Part shown: piece after piece, positions 52,273 through 60,760 of the stretch | Layout of the letters: every line of letters begins with the position of its first letter | Numbering within the stretch: the stretch's first letter is position 1 | Source: JADGRF01 sp036382515 | GTDB taxonomy: Bacteria > Myxococcota_A > Polyangia > Polyangiales > JAFGIB01 | Reading direction: 5' to 3' | Length of the DNA stretch: 64,000 bases | NCBI GenBank assembly: GCA_036382515.1 | Contig: DASVHQ010000046.1 | Location: forward strand, 19,778 to 83,777 | The notes under the pieces: model-generated | What the model saw: the letters and a program-made list of their open reading frames with translations, nothing else | What the model was told of the DNA's origin: nothing | The model's database searches: none | Translations under genes and position numbers: made by a program

Positions 52273-53560
52273 GGTCGAACCCGACGTGACGAGCCCTTCG
52301 CAGCAGCTGGCAGTGGAACTGCAGCAAGAGCCGGTCGCGCTCGATGACCTGGTGCGTGCGCGCATGGAAAAGAATTTGGTCGACGCGTGGCGTGCGCGTG
52401 GCGCGGCGTCGGTCGTGTTGCCGCGGTTGCCGCATTATTTGCCACGTGCGCCCACGCGCACGGCGTGGATCGCGTCGCTGGCCGTGTCGGCGGCCGCGGG
52501 GCTCTTGCTCGGGCTGTACACGTTGCGCTCGCACGAGGCCGCACCCTCGGCCAGCGCACCGAACTTGGTCGCGCACTTCGAGGTCGTGATCGACGACGGC
52601 GCCGTGCAGAGCGGTTACCTGAGCGAAGGCCAGATGCTGGAGAGCGGCAAGCACGGCCACATCGAAGTGGGCCTGGCGCAGAGCCGCGTGGATATCTCGC
52701 CCGATAGCCGGGTGCGCTTCGAGCGCCTGTCGCGTGAAGAGCTGCGGTTGTCGCTGCTCACGGGCCGCGTCGAGGTGGCGTTCCATCCCGAGCACAAGGG
52801 CAAGGAGCACATGTCGATCGAGACACGTGCCGCTCGCGTGATGGTCGTCGGCACGCGCTTCAACGTCGAGTCGGATAGCTCGGGCAACACCGTGGTTAGC
52901 GTGAGCGAGGGCGTGGTGCAGGTGGTGCCGCGCCGCGGTGGCGAGCCGCGCTTGCTGCACCCGGGCGAGCAGATGCGCGTGCCGGCAGAGGCGCAGGACC
53001 AGCGTGCGCGCGCCGTGCGCGCGGCCATTGAGCAGCGCATCGCGAACGCCGGCTCCGCGAGCCTCGATGATGGTGCCGACGTGAGTGGCGAAGGGGCCGC
53101 TGCCCCGGAGGCCGCCGCGGCCGAGCGCGAGCCCAGGCGCAGCAGCTCGAGCCCCGACGATGTCGCTCCCGAGCAGCGCCTGGAGTTGGCGCGCAAGCTG
53201 CTGCTGCAAGGCAAGCACGCCGCGGCACGCGAGCGCCTGTCGAGGCTTGCGCATGGGTCTCTGCCGACCGGCGACCGCGTGGAAGCACTGATGCTCATCG
53301 CCGAGTCGTTCACGGCGCAGGGCCAGATCCCGCGCGCGACCGACGCGTATCGCGAGGCAGTTCGCATTGCGCCGCATCACCCGGCCGGGCACAACGCGCT
53401 CTTCGCGCTGGCGCGCCTCTTGGAGCGCTACACGGAAGATCGCAGCGCCGCTGGCGCCGCGTACCGGGAGTACCTGCAGAAGGCTCCCGCAGGTCCGCTG
53501 GCGCTCCAGGCCCGCCAGGCGATGTGCCGCCTGGGTGACGCCGTGAGCTGCGTCGACTGA
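52265..53560 (+). CDS. FecR-domain membrane protein with TPR-like C-terminus
   Basis: 431 residues, overlapping the sigma gene by 8 bp. A cytoplasmic N-terminus (~75 residues) is followed by one membrane helix (IASLAVSAAAGLLLGLY) and a periplasmic FecR domain (~110-240: LRLSLLTGRVEVAF, ARVMVVGTRFNVES, VSEGVVQVV, LHPGEQMRV). After a Glu/Ala linker, TPR-like helices (~300-420) end the protein. Such proteins act as anti-sigma factors or sensors. A TPR tail suggests protein contacts in the periplasm in place of TonB-receptor signalling. Confidence 0.87.
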   Translation: MRRVEPDVTSPSQQLAVELQQEPVALDDLVRARMEKNLVDAWRARGAASVVLPRLPHYLPRAPTRTAWIASLAVSAAAGLLLGLYTLRSHEAAPSASAPNLVAHFEVVIDDGAVQSGYLSEGQMLESGKHGHIEVGLAQSRVDISPDSRVRFERLSREELRLSLLTGRVEVAFHPEHKGKEHMSIETRAARVMVVGTRFNVESDSSGNTVVSVSEGVVQVVPRRGGEPRLLHPGEQMRVPAEAQDQRARAVRAAIEQRIANAGSASLDDGADVSGEGAAAPEAAAAEREPRRSSSSPDDVAPEQRLELARKLLLQGKHAAARERLSRLAHGSLPTGDRVEALMLIAESFTAQGQIPRATDAYREAVRIAPHHPAGHNALFALARLLERYTEDRSAAGAAYREYLQKAPAGPLALQARQAMCRLGDAVSCVD

Positions 53561-53649
53561 CGCGCGCGTTCATGCGCCACCGTTTCGCGCGCGTCTCGGT
53601 GTAAGCTCGACCGCTGCGGGCCTGCGAGCTGTGCCCGCCGGAGCAAAGC

Positions 53650-54297
53650 ATGCGCGAAGGCCTCTTCATCGTGCTCGAAGGCGTGGACGGCGCTGGCACC
53701 ACGACCCACACCACTCGCCTGACGGACGCGCTACGCACGCGCACGGCGGTGCGCGAGACGCGCGAGCCCACGGCGGGGCCGGTGGGCGCCTTGCTGCGAC
53801 ACGCCCTGACGGGGCGCCTGGTCACGCCGGGCGCCATCATGGCGCGCGCTCCGGGCTGGAGCACCATGGCGCTGATGTTTGCAGCTGACCGCATGGATCA
53901 CCTCGAGGCCGAGATCCTGCCCATGCTCTACGAGGGCGTCAGCGTAATCTGCGACCGCTACTATCACTCGTCGGTGGCTTATCAATCGCTCACGGCGGGC
54001 GGCGACCATGATGCCATCGCCTGGATCCGCGAGATCAACCGCCATGCGCGCAAGCCCGACCTCACGCTGGTGCTGGACGTGCCCGCGAAGGTGGCGGCGG
54101 AGCGCAGGCGGCGTCGCGGTGGCCGCGAGCTCTTCGACGACGAAGAGCTGCAGGCTCGGCTGTGCGAGTTCTACGCGCAGCTCGACCGTCACTTCCCGGC
54201 CGAGCGCATCGTGCATGTGAACGCCGATGCGCCGATCGAGTCCGTTGCGGCACAGCTGCTGGGCCAGGTGGAGCGCCTGCTTTTGGAACGCGGCTAG
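53650..54297 (+). CDS. tmk: Thymidylate kinase with variant P-loop
   Basis: 215 residues. Phosphorylates dTMP to dTDP. The family pattern is clear: FIVLEGVDGAG at the N-terminus, REPT, the DRYYHSSVAYQS block and a lid ERRRRRGG. The P-loop reads GVDGAGTTTH: the usual lysine of GxxGxGK[ST] is replaced by Thr. The Arg-rich lid could supply positive charge to the phosphates. Whether it is active cannot be told from sequence. It is in its own unit, 89 bp after fecR and 97 bp before the GspC-like gene. Confidence 0.85.
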   Translation: MREGLFIVLEGVDGAGTTTHTTRLTDALRTRTAVRETREPTAGPVGALLRHALTGRLVTPGAIMARAPGWSTMALMFAADRMDHLEAEILPMLYEGVSVICDRYYHSSVAYQSLTAGGDHDAIAWIREINRHARKPDLTLVLDVPAKVAAERRRRRGGRELFDDEELQARLCEFYAQLDRHFPAERIVHVNADAPIESVAAQLLGQVERLLLERG

Positions 54298-54302
54298 GCC
54301 TG

Positions 54303-54350
54303 GCATGGCTGCAACGGTGCGCGGTTGTAGCGGCGCACGGCTGCAGCGGT
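54303..54350. repeat. Short imperfect direct repeats upstream of GspC-like gene
   Basis: Three imperfect copies of CGGCTGCAGCGGNGCG follow each other just after tmk. Function unknown; possibly simple sequence drift in a GC-rich spacer. Confidence 0.5.
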
Positions 54351-54394
54351 GGCGAAAACTGGACCCCGCACGGGCTTGCCGCCATAACTTTGGC

Positions 54395-54991
54395 ATGCAG
54401 GTCACAGTGCGCAGCTTGCCTTGGCTCCTGCCGTTCTTCGTTGGCGGCTGCGCGGGCAGCAGTGCGCAGAGCAAGCAGCCTTCGCCCGCGCACGCGCCGG
54501 CGCAGACCACGGCGAATGCGAGCGCTGCGACGCGTCCTGTGGCTTCACCCGCAGCACCCGCGACCGAGGCCGCGGCGCTGGCGGATGCTGGGCTTGGCGT
54601 GACCGCTGCGGCTGTGCCGGCCTTGCCAGCTCTCCCTGTTCAACCCGCGCTCGCGCCGGAGATCAATGCGGGCGCGATTCCACGCGCTGCTCTCAAGGCC
54701 GTGCTGGCGGAGGGCATCGGGCGCTTTCTGCGCTCGGTGCGTGCCGAGCCCGATCTGATCAAGGGGCACTTCGCAGGTTGGCGCATCACCAGCTTGTTCG
54801 CCGATGCGCCCGGCGTGCACGTCGCGGTGCTGCGCGCAGGGGACACCGTTCGGCGGGCCAACGGGCAGTCGATCGAGCGCCCCGAGGAATTCCAGAGCGT
54901 GTGGGACAGTCTGGCGACGGCCAACGAGCTGGTGCTGGACATCGAGCGCGCCGGTAAGCCGAGCAAGCTGCGCTACACGATCGCGGACTGA
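54395..54991 (+). CDS. Stand-alone GspC-like PDZ lipoprotein
   Basis: 198 residues from ATG 54395. The signal peptide ends with a lipobox (FVGGC). An Ala/Pro linker leads to a C-terminal half like the end of type II secretion GspC: IPRAALKAVLAEGIGRFLRSV, the GWRITSLF strand, VLRAGDTVRRANGQSIERPEEF and LRYTI. The inner-membrane helix and homology region of true GspC are missing, and no other gsp gene is near. It may bind secretin-like or client proteins as an accessory. The inverted repeat around structured element B begins at the last base of its stop codon. Confidence 0.72.
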   Translation: MQVTVRSLPWLLPFFVGGCAGSSAQSKQPSPAHAPAQTTANASAATRPVASPAAPATEAAALADAGLGVTAAAVPALPALPVQPALAPEINAGAIPRAALKAVLAEGIGRFLRSVRAEPDLIKGHFAGWRITSLFADAPGVHVAVLRAGDTVRRANGQSIERPEEFQSVWDSLATANELVLDIERAGKPSKLRYTIAD

Positions 54992-55113
54992 AGAGCTGTC
55001 CAGAAATGGCTCATGGCGGCTTACGTCCTCGAACAAATCCTCGAAATACACGAGTATTCCTGCGGTTTCTTCTGCGGGCGCGCTCGCTCTGCTCCGATTT
55101 CTGGACAGCTCTT
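54991..55113. repeat. 123-bp element bounded by 17-bp perfect inverted repeats
   Basis: AAGAGCTGTCCAGAAAT (54991-55007) and its exact reverse complement (55097-55113) bound a short region that encloses structured element B. It lies between convergent genes and could fold into a long hairpin that stops both transcripts, or be a miniature mobile element. Target-site duplications are not evident. Confidence 0.85.
55016..55087 (+). repeat. 72-nt structured repeat, copy B
   Basis: Identical 15-nt ends to copy A (55016-55030 and 55073-55087) and the same 42-nt central length (55031-55072). The centre forms the same hairpin with 15 of 19 pairs and an ACGA loop (55050-55053). Between copies, central positions 2, 7, 9, 15 and 16 change on both sides of the stem while staying paired. 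It is in the same strand orientation as copy A. Confidence 0.8.
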
Positions 55114-55142
55114 GAGCACGGACCGGGCGGCTGCGCGCTGGC

Positions 55143-56273
55143 TCAGCTGCGCAGCAGCTTCAGGATCCGCACGCCGACCTCTCCATCGACATCCACCAGC
55201 TCGCCCTCGGCGATCGCGCGATCGGCCGCGCGCAGCGTGACGCTCTCACCGATGCGTCGTCCGGTCGACAGCACCTGGCCGGGGCCCAGCTGCGCTAGCT
55301 CGCCGAGGCAGAGTGAAAAGCGCGCGAGCTCGACGCGCAGCTCGATGGGTGTATCGCTGGCGAGCTGCGCGCTCGGCACGTTCGCGGGGGTGGCTTCTGA
55401 AAGGCGTCCGGTGGTCATGTGCATCTCCTCGGTCGGTTGTTCGAGCGCCACCACGAGCGTGGTCTCGGCGGCGTGGCAACGTCGCTCGAAGCGGCTGCCC
55501 TCGATGCGCAGCGTGATCTTCCCCTCGAAGTGCTCCTGGCTGCGGCCCAGGCCGCAGTGATCGAGCACGAGCACGTCGCCTACGCCGAGCGCAGCGACGC
55601 TGGCGGCATCGAGCACGGCGCCCCCAGCGTCCGCCCAGAGCGACAGCGGCACGCCGTCCAGCCATGCTTGCTGCTGATGGCGGCGGCGCGCATCGAGCCA
55701 CAGGTTACCGAGCGCGAGGGGACACAAGAGGCGCAGCGGGGCGAGCTGTCCGGCGATGCGCACGTCGAGCGGCAGGATCAGGATCTCACCGTCGCCCAGC
55801 GTGCTCACGAGCTCAGCGCTGCTCGCGAGCTGTGAGCGCAACACGAAGCTCGTGCGTGCCGCGCCGAGCACGCGCGCGACGAGGTAGGCGAGCGCGCCCA
55901 GCGTCATGTCGTCGGGTCGCTGGCCCGCCTGCGAAAGGCCGAGGCTGCCGTCGCCACCGAGCGTGCGATCGGCGAGCAGCGCCGCGCTGCTCGGCGGACA
56001 CTCGAGCACGACCTGCAACTCGGGCCGGCCGCTGAGATGTTCGAGCGCGAAGGCGACCACCGGAGCGTGCAGGCGTGCGGCGAGCGCGCCGGGCGTGCAG
56101 GTTTCGGGGAGCAGCAGCTCGAGCTCGGGTTTCGCGCCGAGCAGCTGCTGGGCGCAGGCGACGGCGTCGCCCTGGTCGGCTGTTTCGAGCTGGCGCAGAC
56201 AGGCGTTCAGCGCACGCGTCTGCGTACGCGAGAGCTTGGGCCAGCGGTCCAGCGGGTAGGGGCGGGCGGGCAT
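55143..56273 (-). CDS. SctQ/FliM-FliN family protein with SPOA domain
   Basis: 376 residues from ATG 56273. The last ~75 residues are a clear SPOA domain (PIELRVELARFSLCLGELAQL, GPGQVLSTGRRIGESV, AEGELVDVDGEVGVRIL), as in the C-ring proteins SctQ, FliM and FliN. Residues ~1-290 are more divergent, as usual in SctQ. These form the cytoplasmic sorting platform or rotor of type III secretion and flagella. No other secretion or flagellar gene is in the window. It is divergent from a Ser/Thr kinase gene, sharing a 118-bp promoter region. Confidence 0.7.
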   Translation of the reverse strand: MPARPYPLDRWPKLSRTQTRALNACLRQLETADQGDAVACAQQLLGAKPELELLLPETCTPGALAARLHAPVVAFALEHLSGRPELQVVLECPPSSAALLADRTLGGDGSLGLSQAGQRPDDMTLGALAYLVARVLGAARTSFVLRSQLASSAELVSTLGDGEILILPLDVRIAGQLAPLRLLCPLALGNLWLDARRRHQQQAWLDGVPLSLWADAGGAVLDAASVAALGVGDVLVLDHCGLGRSQEHFEGKITLRIEGSRFERRCHAAETTLVVALEQPTEEMHMTTGRLSEATPANVPSAQLASDTPIELRVELARFSLCLGELAQLGPGQVLSTGRRIGESVTLRAADRAIAEGELVDVDGEVGVRILKLLRS

Positions 56274-56391
56274 CGCAGCGCTGCGACCATAGCGCGTGTG
56301 TGCGCGCCCAGCAGTGCCGTCGGCCAGGAAAGATCCGCAGCGGCCCTGCGGGAGCTGCACGAAGGCCGGGCTTCTTTGATACGATGGTCGC

Positions 56392-57516
<1,125 letters not shown>

Positions 57517-57604
57517 GCGCGGTGTCTCGCAGCCCGTAATTGGTGGGCAATTCCGGGCATTTCGCGCGGGTGCTTCGGTTGCGGGGCGCCCCGGCCTCGG
57601 CGCC

Positions 57605-57631
57605 TTGACGCTCCCTCACCTTTCTTACAAC
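57605..57631 (+). promoter_or_regulatory. Candidate promoter for ctaB
   Basis: TTGACG (57605-57610) and TACAAC (57626-57631) lie 15 bp apart, about 75 bp upstream of the ctaB start. The spacer is short and the -10 has four matches. Confidence 0.35.
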
Positions 57632-57705
57632 ATCCGCGCCCGATCGCGGGTCGGTGCCGCAGTGCTTGCGCGTTCCCCGGCCCGTGACCCAAGTCGTACC
57701 TTCCG

Positions 57706-58590
57706 ATGAACACTGCCGCGGCAACCACGGGCTTCGTGCCAACGTTTCGGGACCTCGTCGCGCTGACGAAACCTCGCGTGACCGCGCTGGTCCTCGCAAC
57801 CTCCGGCGCCGGGATGGCGCTGGCGCCCGGAGCGCTACCGGTGGGCCGCGGCTGCTTGATGCTGCTGGGCACCCTCTTGTGCGTGGCGTCGGCCAACGCG
57901 CTCAACTGTTTTCTCGAGCGCGAGAGCGACAAGCTCATGGCCCGCACCCGCACGCGTCCGTTGCCTGCAGGCCGGCTCGAGCCGAGCTTGGCTCTGGGCT
58001 TTGGGTTGTTGCTCGGCGCGCTGTCTTTGCCTGTGCTCGCGCTTGGCGTGAACCCGGTGACGGGCGCGCTCGGTGCGCTGGCGCTGGTCAGCTACGTCGC
58101 GGTGTACACGCCGATGAAGACCATGTCGCCGCTGGCCTTGGTCGTTGGCGCTGTGCCCGGTGCCTTGCCGCCGCTCATGGGCTGGACGGCCGTCACTGGT
58201 CACATCGCTGCGTTCGGCCTCGTGCTCTTCGCGATCTTGTTTCTGTGGCAGCTGCCACACGTGATCGGTCTCGGCTCGTTCCGTCGCGATGACTACGTGG
58301 CTGCGGGCATCCGCGTGCTGCCCGCCGTGTACGGCGAGCGCTTCGTGAAGACGCACGCCGTGATCTGGACACTGGTTTTGTGCGGGGCCAGCGTGCTTCC
58401 GACCGTGTTCGGCTGGGCGGGCCCGGGCTATCTCATCACTGCGCTCTTGCTCGGCGGTGCTTACCTGGCTGCAACGCTGCGTGGGTTCCGTACTACGCCG
58501 CTTTCGAGCTGGGGCAAGCGGCTTTTCCTGACCTCGCTCTTCTATTTGCCGTTCCTGTTCCTGGCGCTGATCCTCGACGGGCGCGCCTAA
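57706..58590 (+). CDS. ctaB: Protoheme IX farnesyltransferase (heme O synthase)
   Basis: 294 residues, about eight to nine membrane helices. A UbiA-family prenyltransferase that adds farnesyl to heme b to make heme o for haem-copper oxidases. FRDLVALTKPRVTALVL, the NCFLERESDKLMARTRTRPLP motif and YTPMKTMSPLALVVGAVPGALPPLMG are typical. The first Asp of the usual NxxxDxxxD motif is replaced by Glu (NCFLERESD). It is followed by an ABC-ATPase stump, sco1 and a DUF420 gene, forming a cytochrome-oxidase assembly cluster. Confidence 0.94.
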   Translation: MNTAAATTGFVPTFRDLVALTKPRVTALVLATSGAGMALAPGALPVGRGCLMLLGTLLCVASANALNCFLERESDKLMARTRTRPLPAGRLEPSLALGFGLLLGALSLPVLALGVNPVTGALGALALVSYVAVYTPMKTMSPLALVVGAVPGALPPLMGWTAVTGHIAAFGLVLFAILFLWQLPHVIGLGSFRRDDYVAAGIRVLPAVYGERFVKTHAVIWTLVLCGASVLPTVFGWAGPGYLITALLLGGAYLAATLRGFRTTPLSSWGKRLFLTSLFYLPFLFLALILDGRA

Positions 58591-58591
58591 A

Positions 58592-58804
58592 GTGGCAGCG
58601 CTGGCCGAGCCTGCGCCGGCGACGCCCCAGACGCACGGGCTAGCCGACGACGGCGCGGTGAGCGAGCGGCCACAAACGCAGCGTGCGCTGCTCGAGGTAC
58701 GCGGCTTGCGCCACGCCTTCGGTGGCGTGCGCGTGCTCGATGGGCTCGACTTCAGCGTTCGCCACTGTGCGCCGTGGGCGCGTGCCACAGCAAGAGGTGA
58801 GAGC
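58592..58804 (+). pseudogene. ABC-transporter ATPase N-terminal stump in frame with sco1
   Basis: From a GTG one base after the ctaB stop, the frame reads an Ala/Pro-rich leader and then LLEVRGLRHAFGGVRVLDGL, the first beta-strands of an ABC ATPase just before Walker A. The match ends at DFSVRH without the P-loop, and the same frame continues without stop into sco1. A deletion between an ABC gene and sco1 explains this best. Sco1 itself starts at 58805 behind its own ribosome site. Confidence 0.65.
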
Positions 58805-59389
58805 ATGCTGCGCCCGGCACTCACCCTCTGCTTTCTGCTCGGCGCGAGCGCGTGCAGCAAGCCTGCTGCGTTGCCACGCTACGGCCGCGTGCCCAATTTT
58901 TCGTTGCAGGATCAGCGCTCACAGCCCGTCTCGATGGCCACGTTCGCCGGCAAGGTCGTCATCGCTGACTTCATCTTCACCTCGTGCCCGGACGTGTGTC
59001 CGCTGCTCACCGAGCAGATGGCCGGTCTGCGCACGCGCTTGCCGTCCGACGCGAGCCTGGCCTTCGTGTCGTTCAGCGTCGATCCCGAGCACGACACGGC
59101 CTCGAAGCTAAAGGCCTTCGCGGCTGCGCACGGCGCCGATCAGCCCAACTGGTTCTTCCTCACGGGCGGCACGAGCGAGGTGCGGCGCGTCGTGACCGCG
59201 GGCTTCAAGCAGGCGATGGAGGCCGAGCCCGCGCAGCCGGGCAAGCCCCGCAACGTGCTGCACGGCACCCACTTCGTGCTGGTCGATCGCGCGGCCACGA
59301 TTCGCGGCTTCTATCGCAGCGATGCCGATGGTATGCGCGAGCTGCAGTCGGCCGCAGAGAACCTCGCACACGAACCGAGTGGATCATGA
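58805..59389 (+). CDS. SCO1/SenC copper chaperone lipoprotein
   Basis: 194 residues from ATG 58805, with AGAGGTGAG just upstream. A lipobox (LLGASAC) follows a short hydrophobic signal. The thioredoxin-like fold contains the copper-binding CPDVCP motif (CxxxC) and the distal His in HGTHFVLVD. SCO proteins deliver copper to the CuA site of cytochrome oxidase or reduce its cysteines. The next gene overlaps by four bases (ATGA). Confidence 0.92.
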   Translation: MLRPALTLCFLLGASACSKPAALPRYGRVPNFSLQDQRSQPVSMATFAGKVVIADFIFTSCPDVCPLLTEQMAGLRTRLPSDASLAFVSFSVDPEHDTASKLKAFAAAHGADQPNWFFLTGGTSEVRRVVTAGFKQAMEAEPAQPGKPRNVLHGTHFVLVDRAATIRGFYRSDADGMRELQSAAENLAHEPSGS

Positions 59390-59808
59390 TCACCAGCTAC
59401 GCGCTCGCGACCCTCAACGCGCTGCTCAACTCGTGCGCCCTGTGTTGCGTCACGCTCGGCTACCGCGCCGTACGGGCGGGCGACATACCCCGGCACCGTC
59501 GCTACATGCTCGGCGCATTCGTGCTCTCGCTGATCTTCCTCATCTCGTACGCTGCGCGCATGTTGATCTTCGGTGACCAGCACTTCGCCGGTCACGGCCC
59601 GGTCAGGCTCGTCTACTTCGCGATCCTGATCTCGCACGTGCTGCTCGCGGCGGCGGTGGCCCCGGTCGTGCTCTACACGGTGGTCCTGGGCTTGCGCGAC
59701 CAGCGTGAGCGGCACCGGAAGATCGCGCCGCGCGTTTTGCCCGTGTGGGCCTACGTGCTGGTCACAGGCGTGGTCGTGTACCTGCTGCTCTTTCACTACC
59801 CGGCGTGA
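59386..59808 (+). CDS. DUF420 membrane protein
   Basis: 140 residues with four membrane helices, overlapping the sco1 stop as ATGA. Features are LNALLNSCALCCVTLGYRAVR, HRRYMLGAFVLSLIFL and a final helix with LFHYPA; His residues in IPRHRRYM and ISHVLL fit the DUF420 (CtaM/YozB-like) family. Members assist assembly of haem-copper oxidases. Its position after ctaB and sco1 agrees. Confidence 0.88.
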   Translation: MITSYALATLNALLNSCALCCVTLGYRAVRAGDIPRHRRYMLGAFVLSLIFLISYAARMLIFGDQHFAGHGPVRLVYFAILISHVLLAAAVAPVVLYTVVLGLRDQRERHRKIAPRVLPVWAYVLVTGVVVYLLLFHYPA

Positions 59809-59892
59809 AGCTTGCAGCGACTCGTGCGGCGGGCGCTGCGTGCCGGCACCAGCTGGCTTGCGCCGTCGAACCGGCCGCGCAACGGGCCACGC

Positions 59893-60756
59893 TCACGAAG
59901 TGCAGTAGCCCTGCGGCGCGTCGGTCACGGCCTTGAGCAGGTCCTTGGCACGGTCGGCCAGGGCCTTGCTCGGCTTGTGCTTGAGCAGCGCGTCGATCGC
60001 GCCCTTGGCGTCGGTGCAGGCGTGCAGGCGGAAGAACGCATCGCCCATGCCGTAGAGCGCGGTGTCCACTGCGGCACTCTTGGGGTAGAGCGCTATCACC
60101 TTGCGGTACTCGCCCAGGGCCGTGGCGGGCTTGTTCTGCACGAGGTAGCTCGCACCGATCCAGTACTGCGCGTCGCCGGCCTTGTCGTCGTCGGCGTAGC
60201 GCGTGAGGTAGGCACCGAAGAGCGCGCGCGCCTTGTCATGGTCGCCGGCTTTGTACGCTTCGTACGCGGCTGCGAAGTGCGCGCCTTTGTCAGCCGGGAT
60301 CGCCGACGGATCCACCGCGCTCGCATCGGCGGCTGTCGGCTTGGCGGTGCTCAGCTTGGTCAGCTTGTCGTCCACCGTCGCCTGCGCCTGGGCGGTCTTC
60401 ACCGTGAGGTCGCTCACCTGGTGCTGCAGCTCGTCGAGCTTGCCGTCGAGCTCGGCCAGCTTCTGCTGCTGGTCCTGCACCTGCACGCCCACGTCGGCGC
60501 TGTCGCGCGTGAGCATGCTCTTGGCGCGCTCGACGCCCTGCTCGAGCTCGCTGAGCTTGGCTTGCAGGGCCAGCTGCTTGGCCTGCACGTCGGCTTCGAG
60601 CGCAGCGACACGACGGTCGAGCGCAGCCGTTGCGGTCCGCAGCTCATCGCCGTCTTTCTGCGTCATCAAACAGCCGCTTGCCGCCACGCACAGCGCGAGC
60701 AAGATCGTCACGCTGCGGGCGTGCTTCACGGCTCGGGCTGCAGCTCGCGTGCTCAC
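59893..60756 (-). CDS. CpoB/YbgF-like lipoprotein with coiled coil and TPR
   Basis: 287 residues from GTG 60756, four bases after the pal-like stop; GTG 60729 is another option. A lipobox (CVAASGC) marks it as a lipoprotein, whereas E. coli CpoB is soluble periplasmic. An N-terminal coiled coil (~30-130, heptads from LRTATAALDRRVAALEADVQ onward) is followed by TPR repeats (FAAAYEAYKAGDHDKARALF, AQYWIGASYL, YGMGDAFFRLHACTDA). Such proteins coordinate outer-membrane constriction with Tol-Pal. The tol genes themselves are not in the window. Confidence 0.85.
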   Translation of the reverse strand: MSTRAAARAVKHARSVTILLALCVAASGCLMTQKDGDELRTATAALDRRVAALEADVQAKQLALQAKLSELEQGVERAKSMLTRDSADVGVQVQDQQQKLAELDGKLDELQHQVSDLTVKTAQAQATVDDKLTKLSTAKPTAADASAVDPSAIPADKGAHFAAAYEAYKAGDHDKARALFGAYLTRYADDDKAGDAQYWIGASYLVQNKPATALGEYRKVIALYPKSAAVDTALYGMGDAFFRLHACTDAKGAIDALLKHKPSKALADRAKDLLKAVTDAPQGYCTS

Positions 60757-60760
60757 GCGC

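Noticed and set aside
54991..55113. Typical IS-derived MITE
   Set aside because: No target duplication or transposase seen, and the related copy A has different outer repeats, so a standard MITE is not supported, though not excluded.
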